Source: CALFML01 sp044222245
GTDB lineage: Bacteria > Myxococcota_A > Polyangia > Palsa-1104 > JAEUJZ01
Direction: 5' to 3'
NCBI GenBank assembly: GCA_044222245.1
Contig: JBGANQ010000011.1
Span: forward strand, 90,037 to 154,036
Length of the DNA: 64,000 nucleotides
Both the position numbers and the translations under genes were made by a program. Below are positions 8,394 through 15,840 of this stretch, piece by piece (position 1 is the stretch's first letter; every line of letters begins with the position of its first letter). Under the pieces are notes generated by a model. That model saw nothing but the letters and a program-made list of their open reading frames with translations. It was not told the DNA's origin and did no database searches.

Positions 8394-9791
8394 TCAGGCG
8401 GCCCGGGCGCCCGGCTGCATCGCCACCGCGCCCGCCGGCCGCGCCAGCACCAGGTACTCAGTGGCCGGCCAGTCCGCTGCGATAAGGCGCGGGATGAAGC
8501 GCTGTGCTAGCGTCGCCAGGATCAGCATCGCCTCCATCATCGAGAAGCTGCTGCCGATGCACTTGCGCGGCCCCGCGCTAAACGGGATGTAGGCGTAGCG
8601 CGGTCGTCGCTGCTCGGCCTCGGCGTCGAGCCAGCGCTCGGGGAGGAACTCGTCTGGCTGCTCCCAGTAGGCAGGATGGCGGTGCAGGATGAGCGGACTT
8701 ATGACCACGCCACCGCCCTTGTGGATGCGCTGCTGGCACACCACGTCGTCTTCTTGGACATGTCGGAGGATGAGATACGCCGGCGGGTGCAGGCGCAGGG
8801 TCTCGGAGATAACGGCGCGCGTATAGGGCAACTGCTGCAGGTCGTCCGCGCCCGGCACGCGGTCGCCGAGGACGCTTCTGAGCTCACCGTGCAGCCGCGT
8901 CGCCACCTCGCGGTGCCGATCCAGGCGCGCCCAGGCCCAGGTCAGCGCCACCGCGGTGGTCTCGTGTCCGGCCAGCAGCATCGTGACCACCTCATCGCGC
9001 AGCTGGCTGTCGGTCATGCGGTCGCCGGTCTGGTCATCGCAGGCCGCCATCAGCATGGACAGCAGGTCCTCCGCCTCGGCCGGGCGGGCGCGCTTGGCAG
9101 AAATGATCTGATCCACGACCGAGAACAGGGTCGTGCGCGCCTGCCGGAAGTCGCGATCGTAGCGCGTGGGGAGGATCGGGGGCAGCAGACGCAGCTTGGC
9201 GAAGCGCTCTGCGAGCTGCGTGTTTAGCAGATCCCAGGAGGCGGCGACCGGCGCCGCCAGCGCCGCCAGCGCGGTCCCGAACAGCGCTTCGCCCACCACC
9301 TTGAGGGTCAGCTGCGACATCTCGCGCAGCATCAGCAGCGGCTGGCCAGCTGCCGCCACGGCCTGCCAGCGCTCGGCCGTCGCTACCGCCGCCGCGGTCA
9401 TCGCCGCGCCCATCTTGGCGAGCCGCTGGCGATGAAAGGCCGGCTGCGCTAGCCGCCGCTGCCGCAGCCAGAAGCTGCCCTCGCTGGTAATCAGGCCGTT
9501 GCCGAACAGCCGGCGCAGCATCTTATACGAGCCGTGCTCTTTGGTGTAGTTGCTGGCGTTATCCTGTAAGACCCGCTTGACGCCTTCGGCCCCCGAGATG
9601 AAATACGTGTCGGTGAGCCCGTAGCGGTAGCGGGCCACGTCGCCGTACTGTCGCTGGATCGTGCTCCAGCGCGGATAGGGATCTTCGCGTCGCCCGCGCA
9701 GCACCGATAAGAGTGAGACGCTCGCGGGACCGCGCGGCTCCACGGCGGCACGGAACTCGGACGCAGTGGCATTGGTGCTTTTCATGGTCAT
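8394..9791 (-). CDS. Cytochrome P450
   Basis: This is a 465-residue soluble P450 with all family landmarks: I-helix AGHETT (274-279) for oxygen activation, the K-helix ExxR motif ETLR (330-333), a PERW segment, and the heme loop FSAGPRKCIG with Cys411 as thiolate ligand. It has no N-terminal membrane anchor. Its sequence is closest in feel to bacterial CYP102/CYP110-like fatty-acid or terpenoid hydroxylases, but the substrate is unknown. The ATG overlaps the TGA of the upstream TetR gene (ATGA), so the two are co-translated. No ferredoxin or reductase partner lies in the element. Confidence 0.93.
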   Translation of the reverse strand: MTMKSTNATASEFRAAVEPRGPASVSLLSVLRGRREDPYPRWSTIQRQYGDVARYRYGLTDTYFISGAEGVKRVLQDNASNYTKEHGSYKMLRRLFGNGLITSEGSFWLRQRRLAQPAFHRQRLAKMGAAMTAAAVATAERWQAVAAAGQPLLMLREMSQLTLKVVGEALFGTALAALAAPVAASWDLLNTQLAERFAKLRLLPPILPTRYDRDFRQARTTLFSVVDQIISAKRARPAEAEDLLSMLMAACDDQTGDRMTDSQLRDEVVTMLLAGHETTAVALTWAWARLDRHREVATRLHGELRSVLGDRVPGADDLQQLPYTRAVISETLRLHPPAYLILRHVQEDDVVCQQRIHKGGGVVISPLILHRHPAYWEQPDEFLPERWLDAEAEQRRPRYAYIPFSAGPRKCIGSSFSMMEAMLILATLAQRFIPRLIAADWPATEYLVLARPAGAVAMQPGARAA

Positions 9792-10435
9792 CCTCTCCTG
9801 CCGGTTGGGGTGGGGTCACACTCGCCGCGCTCGATGCGCCGCATCTGCCGCTTGCCTTTGTCGGTGCAGAAGGGGGCGAGCAGGGCGCAGCCAAGCTTGG
9901 CAAAGTGCAGCACGGCGCGCTCATCGCTCAGGCCGCGCAGCGCGGCGGCAGTGAGCCAGCCGCTGGAGATCATCGAGCTCTGCTCATAAATGATCTCGCT
10001 GCGCGCCAGGGCGGCGCGTCGCACAAAGCCGTTGTCGACCAGCGCCGCCAGCATGGCGTCGTGGCGCTGCCGCCGCCGCTGCGCCATCTCGCTCTCCAGC
10101 TGCGCCAGCCGCGGCGAGGCACGCACCGCATCGACATACGAGAGGAGCACGAAGCGAAACGCGAGCATGTTGCGCATCGCCCCGAGCGCCGCTTGATACA
10201 GCGCGATCAGCGAGAACTTCTCCATCGGCTGGGTGAACACTGTGCGCCGGTTGAGCTCGTAGAGCTCCGTGAGCAGCGCCTCCACCAGGTCGTCTTTGGT
10301 GGGAAAGTGGTAGGCGAGGTTGCCCGGGCTCATGGCGGCCGCCCGCGCCACATCGCGCACCCCAACGCGGCTGAGCCCATGCTCGTTGAACAGCGTGCGG
10401 GCGATCGCAAGGATGCGCTGGCGGGTCTCGCTCAT
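9788..10435 (-). CDS. TetR-family regulator
   Basis: This is a 215-residue protein with an N-terminal TetR helix-turn-helix (residues 5-50: RILAIARTLFNEHG, then VRDVARAAAMSPGNLAYHF) and a variable ligand-binding domain. It is the first gene of a two-gene operon with the P450, overlapping it by 4 bp. Two palindromes directly upstream (10443-10463 and 10477-10495) are probable operators, so autoregulation and control of the P450 by a small ligand are likely. The ligand is unknown. Confidence 0.9.
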   Translation of the reverse strand: MSETRQRILAIARTLFNEHGLSRVGVRDVARAAAMSPGNLAYHFPTKDDLVEALLTELYELNRRTVFTQPMEKFSLIALYQAALGAMRNMLAFRFVLLSYVDAVRASPRLAQLESEMAQRRRQRHDAMLAALVDNGFVRRAALARSEIIYEQSSMISSGWLTAAALRGLSDERAVLHFAKLGCALLAPFCTDKGKRQMRRIERGECDPTPTGRRG

Positions 10436-10442
10436 CCATCAA

Positions 10443-10463
10443 GATTAGGACGATGACCTAATC
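10443..10463. promoter_or_regulatory. Inverted repeat GATTAGG-N7-CCTAATC
   Basis: This is a perfect 7-bp inverted repeat, 8 bp upstream of the TetR start codon. It is a plausible operator or overlaps the 5' leader. It lies next to a second, longer palindrome. Confidence 0.55.
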
Positions 10464-10476
10464 GCCGCAAGCAAGC

Positions 10477-10495
10477 TTTAGAACAATGTACTAAA
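10477..10495. promoter_or_regulatory. Probable TetR operator, 19-bp palindrome
   Basis: TTTAGAACAATGTACTAAA is a near-perfect palindrome: the half sites TTTAGAACA and TTTAGTACA match at 8 of 9 positions around a central A. Its length, AT-rich arms and position 42 bp upstream of the TetR gene fit a TetR-family operator. Confidence 0.7.
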
Positions 10496-10569
10496 CCAGC
10501 CGACTCCAGGCGGAGAGCGACCCGGAGCAGCGATCGGCCAGCGGCCGCCGCAAATATCGCTCGATCCGA

Positions 10570-11226
10570 CTACAGGCAGTGAATGAGCATCCGATAGCTG
10601 GAGCAAGCGGTGGAGATGTCGGCGTATTCGTTGTAGGGGCGCGGCAAGCGGCAGTGCTCGATCGGATCGGGCCAGGCGCCGCCGGTCGCGAGGTCGGTGT
10701 AGCCGCCGCCGTAGGACATCCAAACCGTGACCTCGTAGTCACGGCTGCGGTTGTTGAAGGTGAGCTTCAGCGTCGCCCCGCGGGGCACGTCGATCGCCTT
10801 GGGGACCACGTCCATCCGACAGGTGTTGTCGACGTAGATGGCGACGCCCTGGGCGCTGGGGAAGGCCAGATCCGGCGCGGCGGCCAGATCGGCGGCGGCG
10901 GCCAGATCGGCGACGGCGGCGAGGTCGGCGGCGGCCAGATCACGCGGCGCGGCGAGGTCCGTGGAAGCGGCGAGGTCGGCGCGCATCAGCGCCAGGTCGC
11001 CGCCGCCACCGGCATCGGGCGGACCGTCCTGCGCCATATCAGGGGCGGCGCCGCCGTCGGCCATCGGTATGGCGGCATCCTGCCCTCCCGCCGGGCGCGC
11101 GCCGCCCGAGCTGCAGGCCCCGAGCGCCAGGCTCAGCCCGCCGAGCAGCGCGAGCTGACCGACGGGAAGTCGGCGGCGGACGGGACGGCGGTTCGCGCGC
11201 GGCGCAATCTGAGCAATCACCGTCAT
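10570..11226 (-). CDS. Lipoprotein with Asp-Leu-Ala-Ala repeats
   Basis: The ATG at 11226 is chosen because it is followed by an Arg-rich n-region, a hydrophobic stretch and the lipobox LALGAC. After the Cys comes a flexible Gly/Ala/Asp-rich linker with about nine DLAA-type repeats. A folded C-terminal domain of about 95 residues with four Cys follows. Such DLAA-linker lipoproteins are common in Polyangia-type genomes. The C-terminal domain is not recognised. It lies between the TetR promoter and the aminotransferase, inside the integrative element. Confidence 0.7.
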   Translation of the reverse strand: MTVIAQIAPRANRRPVRRRLPVGQLALLGGLSLALGACSSGGARPAGGQDAAIPMADGGAAPDMAQDGPPDAGGGGDLALMRADLAASTDLAAPRDLAAADLAAVADLAAAADLAAAPDLAFPSAQGVAIYVDNTCRMDVVPKAIDVPRGATLKLTFNNRSRDYEVTVWMSYGGGYTDLATGGAWPDPIEHCRLPRPYNEYADISTACSSYRMLIHCL

Positions 11227-11410
11227 GGCCCGGCAACATAGCACGATACAAGCAGCCGGGCGCTAGGATATCCTCGCGCCCGACCTCTGCACTCCCCAAG
11301 AACTCCGCGGGCACTTCCTGCCGCTTTTTGGGAGTGGGAGCCAACAGAGAGGACCTGGAACCCGCTTGGAATCGTCTTGAGAGCCCCGGCGACCGCCTGG
11401 AAGGAGACTT

Positions 11411-12547
11411 ATGCGTCTTGACTCGCAGCGACACCTTTTTGCCATTCCCGATGAGGTTACGTATCTAAACTGCGCGTATATGGGGCCGCTGCCGCGCGCC
11501 ACGGTCGCGGCGGGTGAGGTCGGCCTGCGGCGCAAGGCGCAGCCGTGGCAGGTGACGGCGCCGGACTTTTTCACCGAGTCCGAGACGGCCCGCGGACTGT
11601 TTGCCGCGCTCATTGGCGCCACGGCCGAGGATGTCGCGCTCATCCCTTCGGTGAGCTACGGAGTCGCCATCGCCGCCGGCAACCTGCCCCTTGCCGCCGA
11701 GCGGCACATCCTGCTGCTCGCAGAGGAGTTTCCCGCCGATGTGTATCCCTGGCGCGAGCTGACCCGCGAGCGGCCCGGTGCGATCGTCACCGTGCCGCGA
11801 CCTGCGGATCATGACTGGACCGCCGCGATCTTGAGTCGGATAAACTCCCAGACCGGGATCGTGGTCGCGCCCAACTGTCACTGGACCGATGGCGGCTGGA
11901 TCGATCTATGCCGCATCGGCCAGCGGTGCCGCGAGGTCGGCGCCGCCCTCGTCGTGGACGCCACGCAGTCGCTCGGCGCCGCGCCGCTCGATGTCGCCGC
12001 GGTGCAGCCGGACTTTCTGGTCGTCGCCGCCTATAAGTGGCTGCTGTGTCCGTACAGCACGGGCTTTGTCTACGTCGCGCCGCGCCATCAGCAGGGCCGG
12101 CCGGTGGAGCAGGCGTGGCTCGGCCGTGGTGGCAGCGAGAACTTTGCAACCCTGGTCCACTATCGCGATGACTATCAGCCGGGGGCGCGCCGTTTCGATA
12201 TGGGCGAGCGGGCCAACTTTGCCCTGATGCCGGCCGTGATCGCCTCGCTGCGGCTGCTGCTGGAGTGGGGCGTGGCGAACATCGCCGAGAGCCTCGGTGA
12301 GCGCACCGAGCAGATTGCGGCGCAGGCGCAGCAGCTCGGCTGCGCGGTCAGCCCTGCGGCTCTACGCGCCCGGCACATGCTCGGGCTGCGCTGCGAGCGG
12401 CCGGTCCCGCAGGACCTGGCTGCTCGGCTGGCGGCGTCGCAGATCTATGTCAGCCTGCGCGGCAGCGCGATCCGCGTCTCGCCGCACCTTTACAACACCG
12501 AAGCCGACATCGAGCGTCTGTTTGCAGTCCTGCGGCGCGTGCTGTAG
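11411..12547 (+). CDS. Class V aminotransferase-like PLP enzyme
   Basis: The 378-residue fold-type I PLP protein belongs to the cysteine desulfurase/kynureninase/isopenicillin-N-epimerase branch. The PLP Lys is in AAYKWLLCPYSTGF, and the phosphate/ring-binding region includes VVDATQSLGAAPLD. A strong ribosome site (GGAAGGAG) precedes the ATG. There is no C-terminal Cys-loop of the type expected for a sulfur-mobilising desulfurase. The substrate is unknown. It faces the recombinase gene convergently and directly abuts its stop. Confidence 0.88.
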   Translation: MRLDSQRHLFAIPDEVTYLNCAYMGPLPRATVAAGEVGLRRKAQPWQVTAPDFFTESETARGLFAALIGATAEDVALIPSVSYGVAIAAGNLPLAAERHILLLAEEFPADVYPWRELTRERPGAIVTVPRPADHDWTAAILSRINSQTGIVVAPNCHWTDGGWIDLCRIGQRCREVGAALVVDATQSLGAAPLDVAAVQPDFLVVAAYKWLLCPYSTGFVYVAPRHQQGRPVEQAWLGRGGSENFATLVHYRDDYQPGARRFDMGERANFALMPAVIASLRLLLEWGVANIAESLGERTEQIAAQAQQLGCAVSPAALRARHMLGLRCERPVPQDLAARLAASQIYVSLRGSAIRVSPHLYNTEADIERLFAVLRRVL

Positions 12548-13628
12548 CTAGAACTTTAGCCGATCCATCTCGCTGCCGAGGAAGTCGGGGGCCAGATGCG
12601 CATAGATCATCGTCAGCTTGATATCGCTGTGACCGAGAATCTTCTGCAGGGCAACTAGGTTGCCCCCTTGCATCACATAGTGGCTGGCGAACGAGTGGCG
12701 GCAGGTGTGAAAGGGGTGCGCCGGGACTCGCACCCCCGCGGCTCGCAAGAGGCGCTCGCAAGAGGCGCGGCAGCCCGAGCAGCGCGTGCGTCGAGCGGCC
12801 GCGGCCGCGCTCCACCGGGAAGACCAGCCCGTCGGGAGTCAGCGGGCAGTGCGGTCGCCAGTCCTGCAGCACGGGCACGCAGGCCGCCGGAAGGCGCAGG
12901 TGGCGGCTGCGGCCGGACTTGGGAGCTGTCTTGTAGCTGCGCGCGATGGTCAGGCGCTGACTCGCAAGATCGAGGTCCTGCCAGCGCAGCCCGAGCAGCT
13001 CGCCCTTGCGCAGGCCGGTGTGCAGGGCCAGGTGGACGCACGCCGCCAGCAGGCGGTCGCGCCGGGTGCCCGTGGACAGCTCGGCGGCGCAGCGCAGGAT
13101 GCGGGCCGCTTCCTCCTGGCTGAAGAAATCAGCGCTCGCCGGGGCTGGCGGCCGCTCGACTCCGCGCACCGGGTTGTGCGGCACAAGCTGCAGCCGCTGC
13201 GCCCACGAGAACATCGTGCTCAGGTAGGCCAGCGCCGAGCGCACGCTGGCCGGCGAGCGGCTGCGCCCGAGCTCATCGCGCGCGCGCTGGATATCGGCCG
13301 GCTGGAGCGCATCGGCCCGCTGGCAGCCCAGAGTCGGCAGCACCCGCCGCAGGCACTTGCCGGCATGGGCTCGATACGCGGTCAGATCTTTTATTCGCGG
13401 CCGGCTGTATTCGCGCAGGAATCGCTCGGCCAGCTCGGCCAGGGTCGGGGCCGGCGGCGGCGGCTCGGGGATGCCGATGAGGCAGCGCGCGACGCGGCTC
13501 TCCACCGCCAGCAGGTAGCGTCGCGCCAGCTCGCGAGTCGGCTGGTGGCAGGCCCGCATGCGGCGGGTGCCGTCCACGTCTTTATAACGGACGTACCAGC
13601 GAGTCCCGCGGCGTACGATGTCCCCCAT
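12548..13628 (-). pseudogene. Tyrosine recombinase (integrase) of the element, frameshifted
   Basis: The ATG at 13628 starts MGDIVRRGTRWYVRYKD, a standard SAM-like N-terminus of phage-type integrases. The first catalytic Arg lies in HTGLRKGELLGLRW. A perfect 13-bp tandem duplication at 12741-12766 shifts the frame after LGLPRLLRA. The correct continuation, ending at 12548, holds the catalytic HTCRHSF (HxxR) and the nucleophile Tyr in MIYAHL. With one copy of the duplication removed, the product would be 355 aa. In the present sequence translation runs in the wrong frame to 12450, so both HxxR and Tyr are lost. Confidence 0.88.
12741..12766. repeat. 13-bp perfect tandem duplication inside the recombinase gene
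   Basis: GCTCGCAAGAGGC is present twice head to tail (12741-12753 and 12754-12766). Thirteen is not a multiple of three, and the duplication is exactly where the recombinase frame breaks. Slippage back to one copy would restore the gene. Confidence 0.92.
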
Positions 13629-13670
13629 GGCTGGCGATCGGCGCTCCCCGGGACATCGTAGCACGGTCCG

Positions 13671-13688
13671 CGTATCCCCAGCGTATCC
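13671..13688 (+). promoter_or_regulatory. Paired CGTATCC repeats, right end of element
   Basis: CGTATCC at 13671-13677 and 13682-13688 repeats the left-end pair with identical 11-bp spacing and the same orientation. It lies between the recombinase start and attR. I infer arm-type recombinase sites, possibly also involved in autoregulation. Confidence 0.5.
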
Positions 13689-13799
13689 ATGCTGCAGGCA
13701 GAAGTCTGCGACGGGGATTTTTTTTGCCCGCCGATCTTGGCGCGCTGCGGCGGCACCAAGCCGGGGAAATGACAGGGTTTTTCCGGGTGCCCGGCTGGC

Positions 13800-13816
13800 A
13801 TCAGGTATGCCAGCAG
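13800..13816 (+). other. attR core: second copy of the 17-bp repeat
   Basis: ATCAGGTATGCCAGCAG is identical to 8213-8229 and in the same RT reading phase. It marks the right boundary of the integrative element. Confidence 0.88.
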
Positions 13817-14140
13817 GAGGGCTTTACCGAAAACGCCGCCAAGCGGCGCATCCTCCGACGCAGCAACCAGCAGCGCATCACCGGCATCGTCGTCAATGCC
13901 GGGCTGGCGATCCCGCGCGCCGCGCGCCGCGAGTTCCGCGCCACTTTGCACAACTGCCGTCAGCACGGGGTGGCCGCGCAAGCGCGCGGGCGCAAGGACT
14001 TTGCCGCCTATCTGCTCGGCTTTGCCTCGTATGTGAAGATGGTGCAGCCGACGCTCGGCAACAAGCTGCTGCAGGAGGTGCGCGCCGTCTTGCGTGAGGA
14101 CAAGGCCAAGCGCCTCGCCGGCGGTCAGAGCCCCGGCTAA
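13817..14140 (+). pseudogene. Retron reverse transcriptase, C-terminal 107 codons (split gene)
   Basis: The frame continues the RT exactly where the N-terminal part stops: EGFTENAAKRRILRR, then ITGIVVN (the retron VTG-type motif), then a thumb region ending in a Lys/Arg-rich tail. It belongs directly after codon 388 of the part at 7066-8229. The frame is also open upstream to 13724, but those residues are element sequence. It has no ribosome site of its own, so it is probably not expressed as a useful protein unless the element is excised. Confidence 0.88.
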
Positions 14141-14202
14141 GGGGCCAGGCGCGCGCGGCCTCAAGCCGCGGTCACATCACTGGGATCTGAGAGTGCTCTT
14201 GG

Positions 14203-14934
14203 CTAGCTTGAGCTATCTGGGGCAGTGAGGTGCTTGAGGGCTTCGCGCTGACTGAGGGGGCTGAGCTCGGCGCGGTGCTCGCGCACGTAGTCCAGCACCC
14301 ACTGCGGCGCGGTGCGTGCATACTGCCGCAGCGCCCAGCCCACGGCCTTGCGCAGGAAGAACTCGCGCGAGGGCAGGGCGGGCGCCAGACAGTCGGCCAG
14401 CAGGGCCGGGTCGGTGTCCTTTTTCAGCTGCAGCTGGCACAAGATGGCGCTCCGCCGCTTCCACAGGTCGTCGCTGCGACTCCAGGCACGCATCACCTGG
14501 GCAACCGCCTGCGGCTCTTTGCGCAGCAGCCCGCCCAGCCGATGCGCCGCCAGGACATCGACATAGTCCCACCAGGCCCCACTTACGATCATCTCCTCGT
14601 ACATCGGCAGCGTGTCGAGATCCTGGAACGGCCGCGCCAGCCGGTGTCCGCTGAGCTCGACGGCGGCGTAGCGCTCCTCGCGAAACTGCGCCCGGCGAAA
14701 CAGCGCAAGGACCTCCTCCCGCCAGCGCGGCGCCGAGTCGAAGTGCCGCGGCGCGAACAGCCGGCTGAAAATGGCGCGCATCGGCACCGCCGGCACCCCG
14801 TGGTAGGGCATGGCGGACTTCATGTACGCCTGCATGCTGGCGGCGCGGGCGGGATCGGCAGCTCGCTGCAGCTCAGCGCGCAGCTGCAAAAGCAGGTCGG
14901 GATCGGGCGTGGTTTGAGCCATTTGGTGCGTCAT
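14203..14934 (-). CDS. AlkD-like DNA alkylation repair protein
   Basis: The 243-residue all-helical (HEAT-like) protein has the family core motifs: a WWDYVD segment and, near the C-terminus, LRKAVGWALRQYA. AlkD glycosylases excise positively charged alkylated bases such as 3-methyladenine and 7-methylguanine without base flipping. Length agrees with the family (about 225-245 residues). It is convergent with the RT tail. There is no evidence that it belongs to the retron. Confidence 0.87.
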   Translation of the reverse strand: MTHQMAQTTPDPDLLLQLRAELQRAADPARAASMQAYMKSAMPYHGVPAVPMRAIFSRLFAPRHFDSAPRWREEVLALFRRAQFREERYAAVELSGHRLARPFQDLDTLPMYEEMIVSGAWWDYVDVLAAHRLGGLLRKEPQAVAQVMRAWSRSDDLWKRRSAILCQLQLKKDTDPALLADCLAPALPSREFFLRKAVGWALRQYARTAPQWVLDYVREHRAELSPLSQREALKHLTAPDSSS

Positions 14935-15069
14935 ACCGGCCAGAGCAAGCGGCGGTCAATAGGACGGTGCGGCTGCCGGTGTGGGGTCAGTGTATATTAG
15001 GTTGTATACGCGCTCGCGCAGGCGCGGTAAGTTCCCCGCGCTTAGGCTTAAGGCAAAAGGAGCTCTTAC

Positions 15070-15804
15070 ATGCAATCGACCTTTGCGATGACTCTCACTG
15101 CAGGCGCTACGCTCACCTCGTTCCTTATCGCCTCGACAGCGCCGAGCTATGCCCAGGCTCCGCCAGCAGCGCAGGCGACGGCGCCCGGTGCCAGCGTCAG
15201 CGTGGATGCCAACCCCGGCCAGGTGCAGGGCCAGATTCTGGTCAATCCGCCGGGTGGACCTCCTGGAGCTCCGACCTACCAGAGCTATCCGCAGGGATAT
15301 CCGCAGGCGTATCCGCCCCCGCCGCCCGGTGCCTATCCGCCAGGGTATGCGCCAACCTATCCGCAGGGCTACTATCCGCCCGCGTACCTGCAGCCGCGCC
15401 AGCGGACGCCGATCCGCTACGAGATGAAGCCGCTTTACAACCTGATTATCGCCGGCTCGATCGTGCTCGGCGCCTCCTACCTGACCACCGCTGGGATCGC
15501 CGGCTATGTAAACGCTCTGAACTGCTCGGGCAAGGTGTCGTGCAGCGGCTTGTACTGGCCATGGTACGTGCCGGTCGTCGGTCCGTTCATCTATTTCGGG
15601 GTCGCCAACAGCCAGGACGCGGCGCTATTCAGTCCGCTGCTCATCCTGTCGGGACTGGCGCAGGCTGGCGGTCTGGCGATGCTGATCGCCGGCTCCGTGG
15701 CGCGCCACCGGGTGCCGGTCTATGCCGACGAGCCGCTGCGCGTCACCGTGGCCCCCTACCTGACCCCGACGAGCGCCGGGCTGCAGGCGCTGGCGACGTT
15801 CTAG
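15070..15804 (+). CDS. Membrane protein with Pro/Tyr-rich N-terminal region
   Basis: This 244-residue protein has a probable signal peptide (residues 1-29, ending S-Y-A-Q), a low-complexity P-Q-G-Y / P-P-P-Y-P linker (about 60-115) and then three hydrophobic helices. The function is not recognised; the tail is of the kind often found in outer-surface or envelope proteins. AAGGAG lies 8 bp before the ATG. A TATATT hexamer at 14993-14998, within a GTATA...TATAC inverted repeat, could be its promoter, though no convincing -35 box is visible. Confidence 0.65.
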   Translation: MQSTFAMTLTAGATLTSFLIASTAPSYAQAPPAAQATAPGASVSVDANPGQVQGQILVNPPGGPPGAPTYQSYPQGYPQAYPPPPPGAYPPGYAPTYPQGYYPPAYLQPRQRTPIRYEMKPLYNLIIAGSIVLGASYLTTAGIAGYVNALNCSGKVSCSGLYWPWYVPVVGPFIYFGVANSQDAALFSPLLILSGLAQAGGLAMLIAGSVARHRVPVYADEPLRVTVAPYLTPTSAGLQALATF

Positions 15805-15840
15805 CCCGCTGGTCCACCGGGGCCTGTGCTGGCCCCGGGC

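Larger units (their letters stand above)
8230..13816. mobile_element. 5.6-kb integrative element inserted in the retron RT gene
   Basis: The element is bounded by a 17-bp perfect direct repeat and separates two parts of one RT. It carries a tyrosine recombinase next to its right end, reading inward, which is typical of integrative elements. The cargo is a TetR-P450 operon, a lipoprotein and a PLP aminotransferase. Paired CGTATCC repeats near both ends look like recombinase arm sites. Excision at the core leaves one repeat and a continuous 495-aa RT frame. Base composition resembles the host, so transfer, if any, was from a similar genome or is old. The recombinase is frameshifted, so the element is probably immobile now unless helped in trans. 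Confidence 0.85.

Noticed and set aside
12450..12547. Recombinase tail overlapping the aminotransferase end
   Set aside because: This is the out-of-frame continuation after the 13-bp duplication; the true C-terminus, with HxxR and Tyr, ends at 12548.
8213..13816. The RT-inserted element as a member of the kinase cassette family
   Set aside because: Its ends lack the GTTCCGCAG element, the 34-nt spacing and the hairpin. It has its own recombinase and a different, longer core.
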